64,000 bases of DNA from Enterobacter asburiae (GCA_011754535.1 JAAQVN010000001.1:1736001-1800000); one strand, 5' to 3'; counted from the first letter of the stretch, positions 1-10,077 are shown. Notes: generated by a model from the sequence alone, not told the origin. Numbers and translations: made by a program.

Positions 1-588
1 CGGCACGGAGACAGGAAGCGGACGAGACTCATCGTAACCGACCCAGTCAAAGCGCTGTTGGGTAACAATGGTTTTCAGGCGCATCCACAGCAGCGGCTGC
101 GAGAGCAGGGTGCGCAGTGAGATGATGAGCACGCCGCCGTTTGCGCGATGCACCAGCCCCGGCTGCAGGGAAAGCTCGCCGTTAAACTGGCGCAGACAGC
201 CAAAGAGCTGTTCAGCCTCGACCCAATTAGCGGTTATCACCTCGCCTTTAGCAGCAAAACGACCGTCGGCCTGGTCCGCCGGTTCGAAGGTAATAGTGTG
301 CCCTACGATACGATACTGGCCGCCAAAGACCGCGTTGGTGTCCGGCTGCAGCTGGCGCATGGCATCCCCAAGCAGCGTCAGATATTCCGCTTCTTCCGGG
401 GCTTTCAGCAGCATGAAGGGCGATGTCGCCCACGGACTTAACGCCTGCTCCAGCGCATAATGTAAGCGTGGTTGCGTATCGCTAAGGATGAATTCGTGTT
501 CTTTTGCGAGATCGGGCTGTGCAAACAGTTCCTGATAGCTCTCGGCATCCGGAACAAGGTCACGCCATGCTAGTTTCGTAATGGTCAA
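1..588 (-). CDS. lonH: Lon-like protease LonH (YcbZ), N-terminal part
   Basis: The 5' 196 codons of a gene that leaves the window on the left. The first residues (MTITKLAWRDLVPD) match E. coli YcbZ, a predicted ATP-dependent protease of the Lon S16 family whose proteolytic Ser/Lys domain would lie beyond the edge. I chose a TTG start at 588, because no ATG lies in frame near the conserved N-terminus and E. coli uses the same TTG. The gene is divergent from matP with a 186-base gap, as in E. coli. The domain seen here is the poorly characterised N-terminal part only, so nothing can be said about the active site. Confidence 0.88.
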   Translation of the reverse strand, partial: MTITKLAWRDLVPDAESYQELFAQPDLAKEHEFILSDTQPRLHYALEQALSPWATSPFMLLKAPEEAEYLTLLGDAMRQLQPDTNAVFGGQYRIVGHTITFEPADQADGRFAAKGEVITANWVEAEQLFGCLRQFNGELSLQPGLVHRANGGVLIISLRTLLSQPLLWMRLKTIVTQQRFDWVGYDESRPLPVSVP

Positions 589-774
589 AGTTGATGTTTT
601 TTAGTCAGATGTAAAAGCGTGGAGTATACCGTAAGCGGGGGGCTCTACCCAAGCAGGATCGGGTATTTCAGCAGGCGGATTGGCCGCATTCACTCACAGG
701 ATATGATTTCTTTTCAGCAGATTGCTAAAAAACTGATATTCTGAACAGAGTTACGTGGTAACACTGAGATCGCA

Positions 775-1227
775 ATGAAATATCAACAACTGGAAAATCT
801 CGAAAGCGGCTGGAAATGGAAGTACCTGGTCAAAAAGCACCGTGAAGGGGAGCTGATCACCTGCTACATCGAAGCCAGCGCTGCGCAAGAAGCCGTGGAT
901 ATTTTGCTGACCCTCGAAAATGAACCGGTACAGGTTAATGGCTGGATTGAGAAGCACATTAATCCTGCGTTGCTAAACCGGATGAAGCAAACTATCCGCG
1001 CGCGACGTAAACGGCATTTTAATGCTGAGCATCAGCATACCCGGAAAAAGTCCATCGATCTTGAATTCGTGGTCTGGCAGCGTCTGGCTGGGCTGGCGCA
1101 ACGGCGTGGTAAGACCCTGTCGGAAACCATCGTGCAGTTGATTGAGGATGCCGAACATAAAGAGAAGTACGCTAACCAGATGTCGTCGCTGAAAAACGAC
1201 CTTCAGGCGTTGTTGGGCAAAAAGTAG
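775..1227 (+). CDS. matP: Macrodomain Ter protein MatP
   Basis: 150 residues, the same length as E. coli MatP. MatP binds matS sites scattered through the Ter macrodomain, bridges them and delays segregation of the terminus through contact with ZapB. The protein has the N-terminal helical part, the ribbon-helix-helix segment around residues 90-130 ([31 protein letters not shown]) split here as [13 protein letters not shown] and [11 protein letters not shown], and a C-terminal coiled-coil stretch that mediates tetramer bridging. It lies between lonH and ompA as in E. coli, which places this window at or near the edge of the Ter macrodomain. The gene ends 22 bases before a terminator shared with ompA. 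Confidence 0.97.
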   Translation: MKYQQLENLESGWKWKYLVKKHREGELITCYIEASAAQEAVDILLTLENEPVQVNGWIEKHINPALLNRMKQTIRARRKRHFNAEHQHTRKKSIDLEFVVWQRLAGLAQRRGKTLSETIVQLIEDAEHKEKYANQMSSLKNDLQALLGKK

Positions 1228-1248
1228 ATTTTTGTTTTCTTAAGACAA

Positions 1249-1278
1249 TAAAAAACCCCGCATGGCGGGGTTTTTTTT
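1249..1278. terminator. Bidirectional terminator between matP and ompA
   Basis: CCCCGC, three-base loop ATG, GCGGGG, flanked by an A-run on the left and a run of eight T on the right. The A and T runs on both sides allow it to end transcription of matP (+) and of ompA (-), which converge here. Confidence 0.9.
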
Positions 1279-1291
1279 ATAAGACGATAAC

Positions 1292-2347
1292 TTATGCCGC
1301 TGGCTGAGTTACAACGTCTTTAACGCCTTTAACTTCGATCTCTACGCGACGATCTGGTGCCAGGCAGTCGATCAGTGCAGCGCGAGCTTTAACGTTGTCA
1401 CAGGTGTTGCCAGTAACTGGGTTAGATTCGCCCATACCACGTGGGGAGATCTTGTTAGCTGGGATACCTTTAGAGATCAGGTAATCAACAACAGACTGAG
1501 CACGTTTCTCAGACAGTTTCTGGTTGTAAGCGTCAGAACCGATGCGGTCGGTGAAGCCCAGAACCACTACAGAACCGTCTTTAGGATCCAGGTTGCTCAG
1601 CTGGGTGTACAGCTGATCCAGTGCCTGCTGACCTTCTGGTTTCAGGGTCGCTTTGTTGAAGTTGAACAGAACGTCAGACTTCAGAGTGAAGTGCTTGGTC
1701 TGTACTTCTGGAGCTGGAGCCGGCGCTGGAGCAACAACTGGTGCTGCATCTTCCTGCTGGCCGAAACGGTAGGAAACACCTACGCTCAGCATGCCGTTGT
1801 CTGGACGAACGCCAACGGTAGCACCGTCACCGATGTTGTTAACCCACTGGTATTCCAGACGGGTAGCGATGTCACGGGTCATAGCCCACTCAACGCCACC
1901 AGCGAATACTGGGGAAACGCCAGTGTCATGGTCGTCGCCAGCGATGTTGTTGCTGGAGTCTGCACGCCATACCATGCCGCCCAGACGGGTGTACACGTCC
2001 AGATCGTCAGTTACTGGGTAACCCAGTTTAGCGGTCAGCTGAACGCCCTGAGCTTTGAAAGCGCCATTGATGGTGTCGCCTTTGTATGGCATACGACCTA
2101 ACCAGTCGTAACCCATTTCAAAGCCAACATACGGGTTAACCTGATAGCCACCGAACGCACCTGCACCAAGCTGGCTCTCGTGAGTAGGGCCATCGTTGTT
2201 CAGGCTGCTGTTGTACCAGCCAGTGTCATGGAACTGAGACCAGCCCAGTTTACCACCTGCATACCAGGTATTATCTTTCGGAGCGGCCTGCGCTACGGTA
2301 GCGAAGCCAGCCAGTGCCACTGCAATCGCGATAGCTGTCTTTTTCAT
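1292..2347 (-). CDS. ompA: Outer membrane protein A, OmpA
   Basis: 351 residues. A 21-residue signal peptide ([21 protein letters not shown]) is followed by an eight-strand beta-barrel domain that begins [17 protein letters not shown], a proline-alanine hinge ([11 protein letters not shown]), and a C-terminal OmpA-like peptidoglycan-binding domain with the pair of cysteines in [27 protein letters not shown] (read as two parts: [27 protein letters not shown]). It anchors the outer membrane to the cell wall and serves as receptor for phages and colicins. A longer reading of 380 codons is open, but AACGAGGCGCAAAAA precedes the ATG at 2347 and the upstream part is the known untranslated leader, so that start is used. 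Confidence 0.98.
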   Translation of the reverse strand: MKKTAIAIAVALAGFATVAQAAPKDNTWYAGGKLGWSQFHDTGWYNSSLNNDGPTHESQLGAGAFGGYQVNPYVGFEMGYDWLGRMPYKGDTINGAFKAQGVQLTAKLGYPVTDDLDVYTRLGGMVWRADSSNNIAGDDHDTGVSPVFAGGVEWAMTRDIATRLEYQWVNNIGDGATVGVRPDNGMLSVGVSYRFGQQEDAAPVVAPAPAPAPEVQTKHFTLKSDVLFNFNKATLKPEGQQALDQLYTQLSNLDPKDGSVVVLGFTDRIGSDAYNQKLSEKRAQSVVDYLISKGIPANKISPRGMGESNPVTGNTCDNVKARAALIDCLAPDRRVEIEVKGVKDVVTQPAA

Positions 2348-2505
2348 TTTTTGCGCCTCGTTATCATCCAAAATTCGCCATGAAGGTCTCAAGAGAGAAT
2401 CACGGTTAAATCCTTCACCGGGGGGCGTGGTCAAATATAAATCTACCGATATCTTCGGCTTAGGCCGAGCACCCCTGGCGATGTAAAGTCTACAACGTAG
2501 CTGAA
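2348..2505 (-). promoter_or_regulatory. ompA promoter and long 5' untranslated leader
   Basis: The minus strand reads very close to the E. coli ompA leader. It starts near GCCAGGGGTGCTCGG (about 2479), with a 5' stem loop made by the inverted repeat CTCGGCCTAAGCCGA, then CCCCGGTGAAGGATTTAACCG and the AACGAGGCGC ribosome site. A -10 element TAGACT lies at 2487-2492. In E. coli this leader gives the mRNA its stability and its ribosome-binding part is the target of the sRNA MicA. No sRNA gene was found in this window. Confidence 0.8.
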
Positions 2506-2647
2506 AACTTACAAGTGTGAAGTCTGTCAGGCATATGAAAAAAAAAGTTCCGTATACCTATTATTTAACATTTTTAGAACGAATTTTGTGCAATAAAATT
2601 AAGGAGAACCGCACCAGACAAGCCTTGCCGTAATTTTGAGGCCGGGA

Positions 2648-2668
2648 ACTAAAACCGCATCTTGCGGT
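2648..2668 (-). terminator. Probable sulA terminator
   Basis: On the minus strand ACCGCA, loop AGA, TGCGGT followed by TTTAGTT, 33 bases after the sulA stop. The U-run is short, so termination may be partial. The rest of the 2506-2701 interval is AT-rich and holds no convincing gene. Confidence 0.45.
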
Positions 2669-2701
2669 CAAAAAAAATTCCAGGAAAAATCTTAATTTCA
2701 C

Positions 2702-3211
2702 TCAATGATACAAATTTGAGTGAATTTTTAGCCCAGAAAGTTGTCCTCTGCGATAAGAATCTGGACGAACCGGGCGCATGATAAACCCGATCGCATTCCC
2801 TTCTTCAGCCGCTTCGGTCAGACGAAAATGTTCCTCTTCCGTCAATTCTTCCGGTAACCACCCGATCACCACGCTGTAATTTCCGGTGCGCAACGCTCGA
2901 ATCATCGACTCGACGGTATCACACGGTGAAAGTTGGTTGATCTGCATCACCTTTGCCAGGGGCAGGCCTGCGGACTGCACCCATTCACGGCTCAGTTTCT
3001 GCTGTGGCGTCAGCCAGAGTTGCCAGCGAGATTGCTGACCAAGCTGCTGTAATAGCGGCAGCAGCAGGAGTTGGGTCAACAGGGGCTGGTCTTCACGATA
3101 AACCACTTCACTAATAAGCCCCGTCGAAGCACCACCAACGGCGTTTTGCGCGACATTGCCCGCGGTAGAGGTGAGAGAAGTTGAGCGATTTGCATAGCCT
3201 GAAGTGTACAT
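2702..3211 (-). CDS. sulA: SOS cell division inhibitor SulA
   Basis: 169 residues, exactly the E. coli length, starting [10 protein letters not shown]. SulA binds FtsZ and blocks its polymerisation during the SOS response, and is then degraded by Lon. The central block ([32 protein letters not shown]) and the C-terminus [11 protein letters not shown], the Lon recognition tail, are conserved. The first 30 residues differ from E. coli, as is usual for this variable region. A start two codons upstream (MKMYTSG, 3217) is possible. The upstream in-frame extension crosses the LexA operator and is rejected. It is transcribed in the same direction as ompA but has its own promoter. Confidence 0.96.
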   Translation of the reverse strand: MYTSGYANRSTSLTSTAGNVAQNAVGGASTGLISEVVYREDQPLLTQLLLLPLLQQLGQQSRWQLWLTPQQKLSREWVQSAGLPLAKVMQINQLSPCDTVESMIRALRTGNYSVVIGWLPEELTEEEHFRLTEAAEEGNAIGFIMRPVRPDSYRRGQLSGLKIHSNLYH

Positions 3212-3231
3212 TTTCATTCCAGCCCTGTAGT

Positions 3232-3251
3232 TACTGTATGAATATACAGTA
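3232..3251. promoter_or_regulatory. LexA box (SOS operator) of sulA
   Basis: TACTGTATGAATATACAGTA is a near-perfect palindrome with the CTGT-N8-ACAG core. It lies 21 bases upstream of the sulA start, the same place as the high-affinity LexA site in E. coli. Confidence 0.95.
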
Positions 3252-3428
3252 ACCCCTGTATGCATAAAGATCAACCTCATTTTCGGAAAGCGACTCGCAA
3301 AATTCATTCAATATTGATGCCCTTCGAAAAATCATCTTGCTCAACGACGCTAAGTTGCCTATTTTCCTGCTAACGGATCCGCTAGTAAGAAACTTCGTTG
3401 TTACTTTATGATTTTGAAGGGAAATATC

Positions 3429-4055
3429 ATGAAAAAGATATCTTATGAACGGATTTATAAATCCCAGGAATACCTCTCACCGCTGGGTGAAATTCATCAT
3501 CGTGCGCTGTTCGGCGGCTATACCCTGGCGGTGGATGACGCGGTTTTTGCCATGGTGTCAGATGGCGAGCTTTACCTCCGCGCATGTGAAGAAAGCGCCA
3601 AATACTGTGTAAAAAATGCTGCGTCTTTTTTGACCCTGATGAAGCGGGGTCGCCCGGTGCTTCTCAACTATTACCGGGTGGATGACGGGTTATGGCAGGA
3701 CAGGGAGCGTCTGCTTCAGCTCTCTTCGTTCGCGCTCAATGCGGCGAGAAAAGAGCGTTATCAGCGCCATCAGCGCAATCGACTTAAAGATCTGCCAAAC
3801 CTGACCTTTCAGCTGGAAGTGTTGCTCCTTGAAGCGGGCATTACCAACGAAGAAACGCTGCGGGCGCTTGGTGCCAGGGAGAGCTGGCTGAAAATGCGGG
3901 CGAAAAATAAAGCGCTTGGTATCAAAGTGCTTTTCGCGCTGGAAGGGGCTATTGAAGGGCTACATGAGGCGGCACTCCCGGCCGGCATTCGCCGGGAGTT
4001 GACGGAGTGGTTTAATGCGCTGCCTGAGCCACAGGAAAATCACTCCTCAAGGTAG
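3429..4055 (+). CDS. sxy: Competence regulator Sxy (TfoX)
   Basis: 208 residues, very close to E. coli Sxy (209). Sxy works with CRP to switch on CRP-S promoters of DNA-uptake genes. An N-terminal TfoX domain (RIYKSQEYLSPLGEI, FAMVSDGELYLRA) is followed by the C-terminal TfoX domain (LKDLPNLTFQLEVLLLEAGI, LFALEGAIEGLHEAALP). Start at 3429 was chosen because TGAAGGG lies nine bases upstream, and the extra MILKGNI of the longer reading has no ribosome site. The 3' end overlaps the end of convergent yccS by 44 bases. Confidence 0.94.
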   Translation: MKKISYERIYKSQEYLSPLGEIHHRALFGGYTLAVDDAVFAMVSDGELYLRACEESAKYCVKNAASFLTLMKRGRPVLLNYYRVDDGLWQDRERLLQLSSFALNAARKERYQRHQRNRLKDLPNLTFQLEVLLLEAGITNEETLRALGARESWLKMRAKNKALGIKVLFALEGAIEGLHEAALPAGIRRELTEWFNALPEPQENHSSR

Positions 4056-6174
4056 CGATTTGCTGTTGCAGCCGGCAAATTTCAGGCAGCAGGGCGATGA
4101 GCAGGCCAATCTGCTGTAACACCAGAGGCGCTTTGCTGTCGTTTCCGGGCTCCAGATGCGCTATACGTTGCGTCAGTTCATCCAGCGCTTGTCTCACGCG
4201 CGGTTCATCGGCTGGCCGGTGATGCAAAGCGTCATCGACATAACAGACCGCGTCATCCAGCAGGCTGAGGATACCTGGGTTGGTCAGTTTCTCGCGGTGG
4301 GCACCCAGCGTCGAAATATAGCTCGTGAAGGTATGGTTCAGGCAGAGCAGCCGGAAAGCCGTCTCACGAATCTCCGCCGTGGCGCGCGGCTCCGTTGACA
4401 TGTTGGAGACGACCGAGGCCAGCTCGGCATCGCTGTTGTGCGCATCGCGGCGGGCTATACGGTAAGCCAGACGGTTATCGCGACCCTGATGGTATTGCTC
4501 AAGGATGGCATCCAGATATCGACAGTTGGCGTTCATGGCCCTGTCTAACACGCGCGGTAAGTTACGGAAACGCCAGTCCGGCCAGATAAAGCTGACCGCG
4601 GCCCAGGCGATAGCGCAGCCTATCAGGGTATCGATCACGCGGGGCAGGGCGACCTCGAAACCTTCACCCAGCAGGTTAAAGCAGAGCAGAACCAGCAGCG
4701 TGATGAACATGGTGGCATGAGCGTACTGTACGTTGCGAAACGCGAAGAACAACACGCCGGTGATCACGATCAGGATCAGCTGTCCTTCAACGGAGGGCAC
4801 GAAATAGAGTACCGGAAGGCCGATTGCGACGCCGACCAGCGTGCCGATAATACGCAGCGCCAGGCGGTGTCGGGTGGCGTTATAGTTCGGCTGGCAGACG
4901 AACAGGCTGGTCAGCAGGATCCAGTAGCCGTGGTGCAAACCGGTTATCTGGATAAAAGCATACCCAACGCATAAGACCACGGACATTCGCACCGCGTGGC
5001 GAAACAGCGCCGACTCCGGCGTAAAATTGCGGCTCAGCCGCAGCCACATATCGCTCACGCTATGCACGCTGTCATCTGCAAGCTGGTTATCCACCTCGCT
5101 GCCCGGCAGTGCCATCGCCTGCTCGGACTCAATCGTCGCTAGCTGTGCATCAATCGCCCGCAGGTTGTTCAGCAGAAAACCCAGCGCTTTGATCTGTTCC
5201 GGTGACGTTCCGCTGGCCTGCACGCGGTCAAGCGCCGCATCAAGATGGCTAAATACCCGTTCGAAGCGTGAGTCATGCTGATAGGGCGTGCGCAGCAGAA
5301 TGGATCGTGCGAGCTGCTGGCATGCCTGAGACTGCATGGATAGCAGGCGCTGGAAGCGGAACATCACGTCGCTGTAGCGGAACTTCTCGCGCAGAGCGGC
5401 GTACTGAACGTGCGAAGAGCTGGCGCGTTCATGGATATCCTGAGCAGCAAAATAGTAGTGTAAGGTCCTTCGCGTTCCGCGCTGGCCGCGATCCCCGCGC
5501 AGACGGGTAAGCAGCGAGGCTTTCGTCTGGTTTAGGGTGGCGACCAGTTGGCCGTTGGCCAGCGCCAGATCGTAAAGCGGCGCCTGGCTTTCTTCCTCGA
5601 TATCCGGGTCGAACAGTCGGGATTTCAGTTCCAGATAGTGGGCTAACTGCTCAAAGCTGCGGGCGAGATTATCCTGCAGAGGGCGAACCGGGAAGATCAG
5701 ATGCCCGGTTAACGTCAGCAGGTTATACCAGATGGCGCCCAACAGCAGCAGCACAGGCTGCTGGTACCACTGGTCGTACAGGGAAACGCCCAGCATGGTA
5801 TAGATGGCGATGAGCAAGGCACCGAAGGCGATAGTGGCATAGCGCTGCCCCAGACCGCCCAGCAGAATAAACCCGCTGGTTGAAAGCGTAAGGCCCAGGG
5901 CAAACAGCCAGGGCCAGGGAAAGAGCAACTCAACGGACGCGGAGGCGATAAAAAAACAGACGAGCGTAATCACCAGGTTACGCAAACGGCCGGCCAGGCG
6001 ATCGTCCAGATCTGCCAGCGCCCCGGCCACCACCCCCAGCGTGAGCGGGATGGTGAGTTTCACATCATTCAGCCACCACGGCAGGGCAGCCGTGCCGCAA
6101 AGCGCGATAAAAATCCTGACGTTGTAGAGCCAGGCGCTGTTCCAGGTATAACGGCGAAGCAGTGGGCTTAGCAT
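4012..6174 (-). CDS. yccS: YccS, FUSC-family inner membrane protein
   Basis: 720 residues, similar to E. coli YccS (717) along its length, for example MLSPLLRRYTWNSAWLYNVR and LTLSTSGFILLGGLGQRYAT. The FUSC layout is visible: a first cluster of membrane helices (about residues 15-160), a long soluble region (about 170-390), a second cluster (about 395-530, including YAFIQITGLHHGYWILLTSL) and a soluble tail. Relatives include AaeB, an aromatic acid efflux subunit, so an export role is likely but the substrate is unknown. It follows yccF with a 19-base gap and probably shares its transcript. Confidence 0.93.
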   Translation of the reverse strand: MLSPLLRRYTWNSAWLYNVRIFIALCGTAALPWWLNDVKLTIPLTLGVVAGALADLDDRLAGRLRNLVITLVCFFIASASVELLFPWPWLFALGLTLSTSGFILLGGLGQRYATIAFGALLIAIYTMLGVSLYDQWYQQPVLLLLGAIWYNLLTLTGHLIFPVRPLQDNLARSFEQLAHYLELKSRLFDPDIEEESQAPLYDLALANGQLVATLNQTKASLLTRLRGDRGQRGTRRTLHYYFAAQDIHERASSSHVQYAALREKFRYSDVMFRFQRLLSMQSQACQQLARSILLRTPYQHDSRFERVFSHLDAALDRVQASGTSPEQIKALGFLLNNLRAIDAQLATIESEQAMALPGSEVDNQLADDSVHSVSDMWLRLSRNFTPESALFRHAVRMSVVLCVGYAFIQITGLHHGYWILLTSLFVCQPNYNATRHRLALRIIGTLVGVAIGLPVLYFVPSVEGQLILIVITGVLFFAFRNVQYAHATMFITLLVLLCFNLLGEGFEVALPRVIDTLIGCAIAWAAVSFIWPDWRFRNLPRVLDRAMNANCRYLDAILEQYHQGRDNRLAYRIARRDAHNSDAELASVVSNMSTEPRATAEIRETAFRLLCLNHTFTSYISTLGAHREKLTNPGILSLLDDAVCYVDDALHHRPADEPRVRQALDELTQRIAHLEPGNDSKAPLVLQQIGLLIALLPEICRLQQQIATLRSDFPVAQAAH

Positions 6175-6193
6175 AAACGCGGCCAGTCCTTAT

Positions 6194-6640
6194 TTACTGA
6201 AAACGACGACGTGCGTTCGCTTCACGCGCCGCCTGGGCCACTTCGACCGGAACCACCCTGCGACCGACGGGCCAAAGGGCGATGGCGGCGATCTTAAAGT
6301 TTGCGAGCCCGACCGGAATACCAATTATTGAGATGCACTGCGCAATACCGGCAAAAATATGCATGATGCACAGCCACCAGCCGAAGAAAATCAGCCACAG
6401 AATGTTCAGCAAAGTTCCCCCCGTATTCATCAGGGCGCTTTTGCTCTCCGGGTTCAGCTCGTTAACGTGGATAGCTTCGTTACCGTAGGGGATGAACGAC
6501 AGTTTCGTGATTTCCCAGCAGGAACGAGTCAGGGGAAGCGTGAAAATCAGGACGATGCTCACCAGCGTGGCAAAAAGCCAGGAAAGGGTGGTGGCAAAAC
6601 CGCCCAGCACAAAATTCAACACATTCAGAACGGTACGCAT
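6194..6640 (-). CDS. yccF: YccF, small inner membrane protein (DUF307)
   Basis: 148 residues, identical in length to E. coli YccF. Hydrophobic segments near residues 8-38 and 72-120 carry two copies of the YccF domain (ITKLSFIPYGNEAIHV and the second repeat around IGIPVGLANFKIAAIALWPVGRRVV). Function is unknown. It is the first gene of the yccF-yccS pair, which is conserved in enterobacteria, and it is divergent from helD with a 123-base gap that must hold both promoters. Confidence 0.93.
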   Translation of the reverse strand: MRTVLNVLNFVLGGFATTLSWLFATLVSIVLIFTLPLTRSCWEITKLSFIPYGNEAIHVNELNPESKSALMNTGGTLLNILWLIFFGWWLCIMHIFAGIAQCISIIGIPVGLANFKIAAIALWPVGRRVVPVEVAQAAREANARRRFQ

Positions 6641-6763
6641 AAACCCTCACTTCCTTTCGATAAAATTAACGCCCAATGATTGTAACGTTTTTTTAGGCTG
6701 GAGCACCTTAAAACTGGCAGTTAAACTGTCAGGTAAATTATCTCTTCGTGGATTTGGCGGGAC

Positions 6764-8818
6764 ATGGAACTGAAAGCAACTTCTTTAGGCAAACGCCTGG
6801 CGCAACACCCCTATGACAGAGTTGTTCTGCTCAATGCCGGGGTGAAAGTCACCGGAGAACGCCACGAATACCTTATTCCGTTTAATCAGCTTCTGGCTAT
6901 TCACTGCAAGCGCGGGCTGGTGTGGGGCGAGCTGGAGTTTGTTCTGCCTGACGATAAAGTCGTACGTCTTCACGGCACCGAGTGGGCGGAAACCCAGCGT
7001 TTCCATCATCACCTGAACGCGCTCTGGCAGCAGTGGAGTCACGACATGAGCGTCATTGCCGCTCAGGTACTGCAGCAGGTGCTGGACGATATTGCCCATA
7101 GCAACGCGCAACAAACGTGGCTGACACGTCAGCAGACCGCCGGGCTACAGCAAAAGATCCGGCAGGCACTCTTGGCGCTGCCGCTCTCCGTGACGCGTCT
7201 TGATGAGTTCGACAACTGTCGCGACGCCTGGCGTCAGTGTCAGGCCTGGCTGAACGATATGGATAAAAGCCGGCTGGCGCATAATCAGGCCTGGACAGAC
7301 GCCATGCTCACCCAATACGCCGACTTTTTCAGCACGGTGGAAACTTCACCGCTCAACCCTGCTCAGGCGCGCGCGGTGGTCAACGGCGAGCAGTCGCTGC
7401 TGGTGCTGGCGGGGGCCGGAAGCGGTAAAACGTCGGTGCTGGTGGCGCGTGCGGGCTGGCTTCTCACGACCGGGGAGGCCGTAGCCGAGCAGATCCTGCT
7501 TCTGGCCTTTGGCCGCAAGGCGGCACAGGAGATGGATGAACGTATCCAGGAACGCCTGCACACCCGGGATATCACGGCCAGAACCTTCCATGCCCTCGCG
7601 CTGCATATCATTCAGCAGGGCAGCAAAAAAGTGCCTGCCATCAGTAAACTGGAAAACGACGCGCAGGCGCGGCAGGCGTTGTTTATTAAAACGTGGCGTC
7701 AGCAGTGCAGTGAGAAAAAGGCGCAGGCGAAAGGGTGGCGCCAGTGGCTGGAGGAGGAACTCAACTGGGAGGTGCCGGAGGGCAGTTTCTGGCAGGATGA
7801 AAAACTGGCGCGTCGGCTCGGCTCGCGACTTGACCGCTGGGTCAGCCTGATGCGAATGCACGGCGGCTCACAGGCAGAGATGATTGAAAGCGCGCCGGAG
7901 GCGATCCGCGATCTGTTTTCGAAGCGGGTCAAGCTGATGGCTCCGCTGCTGAAAGCCTGGAAAACCGCGCTGAAAGAGGAAAATGCCGTCGATTTCTCCG
8001 GTTTGATCCATCAGGCTATCATCATTCTTGAGAAGGGGCGCTTTGTCAGCCCATGGAAACATATTCTGGTGGATGAGTTTCAGGACATCTCACCCCAGCG
8101 TGCTGCACTGCTCTCGGCGCTGCGGGCGCAAAATAAACATACCTCGCTGTTTGCGGTGGGGGACGACTGGCAGGCCATCTACCGCTTCAGCGGGGCGCAG
8201 CTTTCACTGACGACCGCGTTCCACCACTATTTTGGCGAGGGTGACCGCAGCGATCTGGACACGACATACCGCTTCAATTCACGAATTGGTGAGATCGCCA
8301 ACCGCTTTATCCAGCAGAACCCGCATCAGCTGGCAAAGCCGCTCAATAGCCTGCGCCCGGGGGATAAAAAAGCGGTCACCCTGCTGGCGGATGATCAGCT
8401 GGAGCCGCTGCTGGACAAGCTCAGCGGCTATGCGAAGCCCGATGAGCGTATCCTTGTGCTGGCGCGCTACCATCACCTTAAACCCGCGGCGCTGGAAAAA
8501 GCCGCCACCCGTTGGCCGAAACTGCAGCTTGAATTTATGACCATCCACGCCAGCAAAGGGCAGCAGGCCGATTATGTGATTGTGGTGGGGCTGAAAGAGG
8601 GCAGCGACGGTTTCCCGGCCCCGGCCCGCGAGTCGGTCATGGAAGAGGCCCTGCTGCCGGTGCCGGAAGACTTTCCTGATGCCGAAGAGCGGCGTTTGCT
8701 GTACGTGGCCATCACCCGCGCACGTCATCGCGTGTGGCTGCTGTTCAATAAAGAAGAGCCATCCGTGTTTGTCGATATCCTGAAGAGTATTGATGTGCCG
8801 GTGGCGAGAAAGCCGTAA
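6764..8818 (+). CDS. helD: DNA helicase IV, HelD
   Basis: 684 residues, matching E. coli helicase IV. It is an SF1 3'-5' helicase with a UvrD/Rep-type motor and an N-terminal regulatory domain. Motifs in order are the Walker A GAGSGKTS near residue 217, DEFQDIS (motif II) near 432, GDDWQAIYRFSGA (motif III), TIHASKGQQADYV (motif V) and YVAITRARHRVWL (motif VI) near the C-terminus. It unwinds DNA and takes part in RecF-pathway recombination. The start is preceded by a weak GGCGGG. Confidence 0.96.
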   Translation: MELKATSLGKRLAQHPYDRVVLLNAGVKVTGERHEYLIPFNQLLAIHCKRGLVWGELEFVLPDDKVVRLHGTEWAETQRFHHHLNALWQQWSHDMSVIAAQVLQQVLDDIAHSNAQQTWLTRQQTAGLQQKIRQALLALPLSVTRLDEFDNCRDAWRQCQAWLNDMDKSRLAHNQAWTDAMLTQYADFFSTVETSPLNPAQARAVVNGEQSLLVLAGAGSGKTSVLVARAGWLLTTGEAVAEQILLLAFGRKAAQEMDERIQERLHTRDITARTFHALALHIIQQGSKKVPAISKLENDAQARQALFIKTWRQQCSEKKAQAKGWRQWLEEELNWEVPEGSFWQDEKLARRLGSRLDRWVSLMRMHGGSQAEMIESAPEAIRDLFSKRVKLMAPLLKAWKTALKEENAVDFSGLIHQAIIILEKGRFVSPWKHILVDEFQDISPQRAALLSALRAQNKHTSLFAVGDDWQAIYRFSGAQLSLTTAFHHYFGEGDRSDLDTTYRFNSRIGEIANRFIQQNPHQLAKPLNSLRPGDKKAVTLLADDQLEPLLDKLSGYAKPDERILVLARYHHLKPAALEKAATRWPKLQLEFMTIHASKGQQADYVIVVGLKEGSDGFPAPARESVMEEALLPVPEDFPDAEERRLLYVAITRARHRVWLLFNKEEPSVFVDILKSIDVPVARKP

Positions 8819-8841
8819 CGGCGTCAGGCAAGATTTTCCAT

Positions 8842-8868
8842 GCCGGGTAAGGCGTAGCGCCGCCCGGC
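8842..8868. repeat. REP element (palindromic unit)
   Basis: GCCGGGTAAGGCGTAGCGCC followed by GCCCGGC, the typical enterobacterial REP hairpin with its G/T mismatch. It sits between the convergent ends of helD and mgsA, the usual place for such units, where it can stabilise 3' ends or limit read-through. Confidence 0.9.
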
Positions 8869-8875
8869 AAAAAAG

Positions 8876-9334
8876 CTACTTCAGTCTTTCGGACAGATAG
8901 CGCTGATAGTCCGGAATAAGGATCTCAACCGGCGAGTTAAACTGCGGTGATTCAATGATGAAATCCGCCGTCGACAGGTTCGTCGCCACCGGAATATTCC
9001 ACACCGTCGCCAGGCGCAGCAGCGCTTTGACGTCCGGATCGTGCGGAACCGCGTTCAGCGGATCCCAGAAGAAGATCAGCACATCAATTTTCCCTTCGGA
9101 AATTTGCGCGCCAACCTGCTGATCGCCGCCCATCGGGCCGCTCAGCATCGCATTCACCTCCAGACCCGTTTCGCGCTGGATCAGGTTACCGGTGGTACCG
9201 GTCGCCGAGAGGGCGTGCTTTTGCAGCAACGGCTGATGGCGGCGAACCCAGTTAAGCAGCATTTGTTTACAGTGATCGTGCGCCACCAGCGCAATGTGTT
9301 TACGTTCAGGCAGCGTGCGTGTTGTCAGTTCCAT
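8876..9334 (-). CDS. mgsA: Methylglyoxal synthase MgsA
   Basis: 152 residues as in E. coli. It converts dihydroxyacetone phosphate to methylglyoxal and phosphate, a bypass of lower glycolysis when sugar phosphates build up. Seen residues include the phosphate loop ATGTTGN (44-50), catalytic Asp71 in [10 protein letters not shown] and His98 in VPHDPD. The start at 9334 (MELTTRTLP) matches the family; the four-codon extension MEMI has no support. Confidence 0.97.
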   Translation of the reverse strand: MELTTRTLPERKHIALVAHDHCKQMLLNWVRRHQPLLQKHALSATGTTGNLIQRETGLEVNAMLSGPMGGDQQVGAQISEGKIDVLIFFWDPLNAVPHDPDVKALLRLATVWNIPVATNLSTADFIIESPQFNSPVEILIPDYQRYLSERLK

Positions 9335-9414
9335 AATCATTTCCATCAGGTTAACTGACTACACGATGACGGGAACCGTCTGACCCTGCAAGAGAAAGGC
9401 GTAAAAAATGTGGC

Positions 9415-10077
9415 TTATGATGAAGGTTGCTGTTTTGCCCACTGTAAAAAGCGGGCCCGCGTGTCGGGATCGGCCTGCTGGAACCAGAATTTAAGACGCT
9501 GTTCCGTCAGCGTCTGGGACTGCGGCGGAATAACGTCCAATTCCGAGACGCCGGATAACAGCGTACTGTCGTCCGCCATCATGGTGGCAAACTGCGGAAG
9601 GGAGGCTCGTTTACCGGCTTTGTTATAGACCTGCGTCGCGGCCTCGTAGTCCGGGCTTTTCGGGGAGTGGGTCAACGCCAGAATATCCAGCTTCACCGGA
9701 ATCGGCATCGCATTCCCGTCCAGCAGCTCAACGCGCGGCGAGGCGTCAAAGGCCGCTGATTCCTTCTCCGTTTCAAGGCGAGGCAGGGTAATGTTCACCT
9801 GACTGATTTGCCGGGTGTTAAAGCTGACAATCAGCGGCGGAGAGATGTACATCCGTTGCTCATGGTTGTTCAGGCCGATCGATTTTTCGACCCGGAACAC
9901 CAGCTGATGCGGCCCGTTATCTAATTCAATGCTGTCAGCACCGCGCAATAACGAGCTGGAGACCTTTTTTCCGTCCAGTACCAGGAGATCAATATCGCCA
10001 GAAAGCCGGAGCGTGGTGGCAAATACGCAGACCGGCATCACTAACGCAATCAGAGCAGTGGCAATACCGGTTTTCAT
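9415..10077 (-). CDS. csgI: YccT (CsgI), periplasmic curli inhibitor, DUF2057
   Basis: 220 residues, collinear with E. coli YccT. The signal peptide is [20 protein letters not shown], after which the mature part begins [20 protein letters not shown]. The DUF2057 core ([19 protein letters not shown]) and the conserved tail ([19 protein letters not shown]) are present. In E. coli the protein is reported to lower curli assembly by interacting with CsgA in the periplasm. It stands alone on the minus strand, divergent from yccU. Confidence 0.92.
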   Translation of the reverse strand: MKTGIATALIALVMPVCVFATTLRLSGDIDLLVLDGKKVSSSLLRGADSIELDNGPHQLVFRVEKSIGLNNHEQRMYISPPLIVSFNTRQISQVNITLPRLETEKESAAFDASPRVELLDGNAMPIPVKLDILALTHSPKSPDYEAATQVYNKAGKRASLPQFATMMADDSTLLSGVSELDVIPPQSQTLTEQRLKFWFQQADPDTRARFLQWAKQQPSS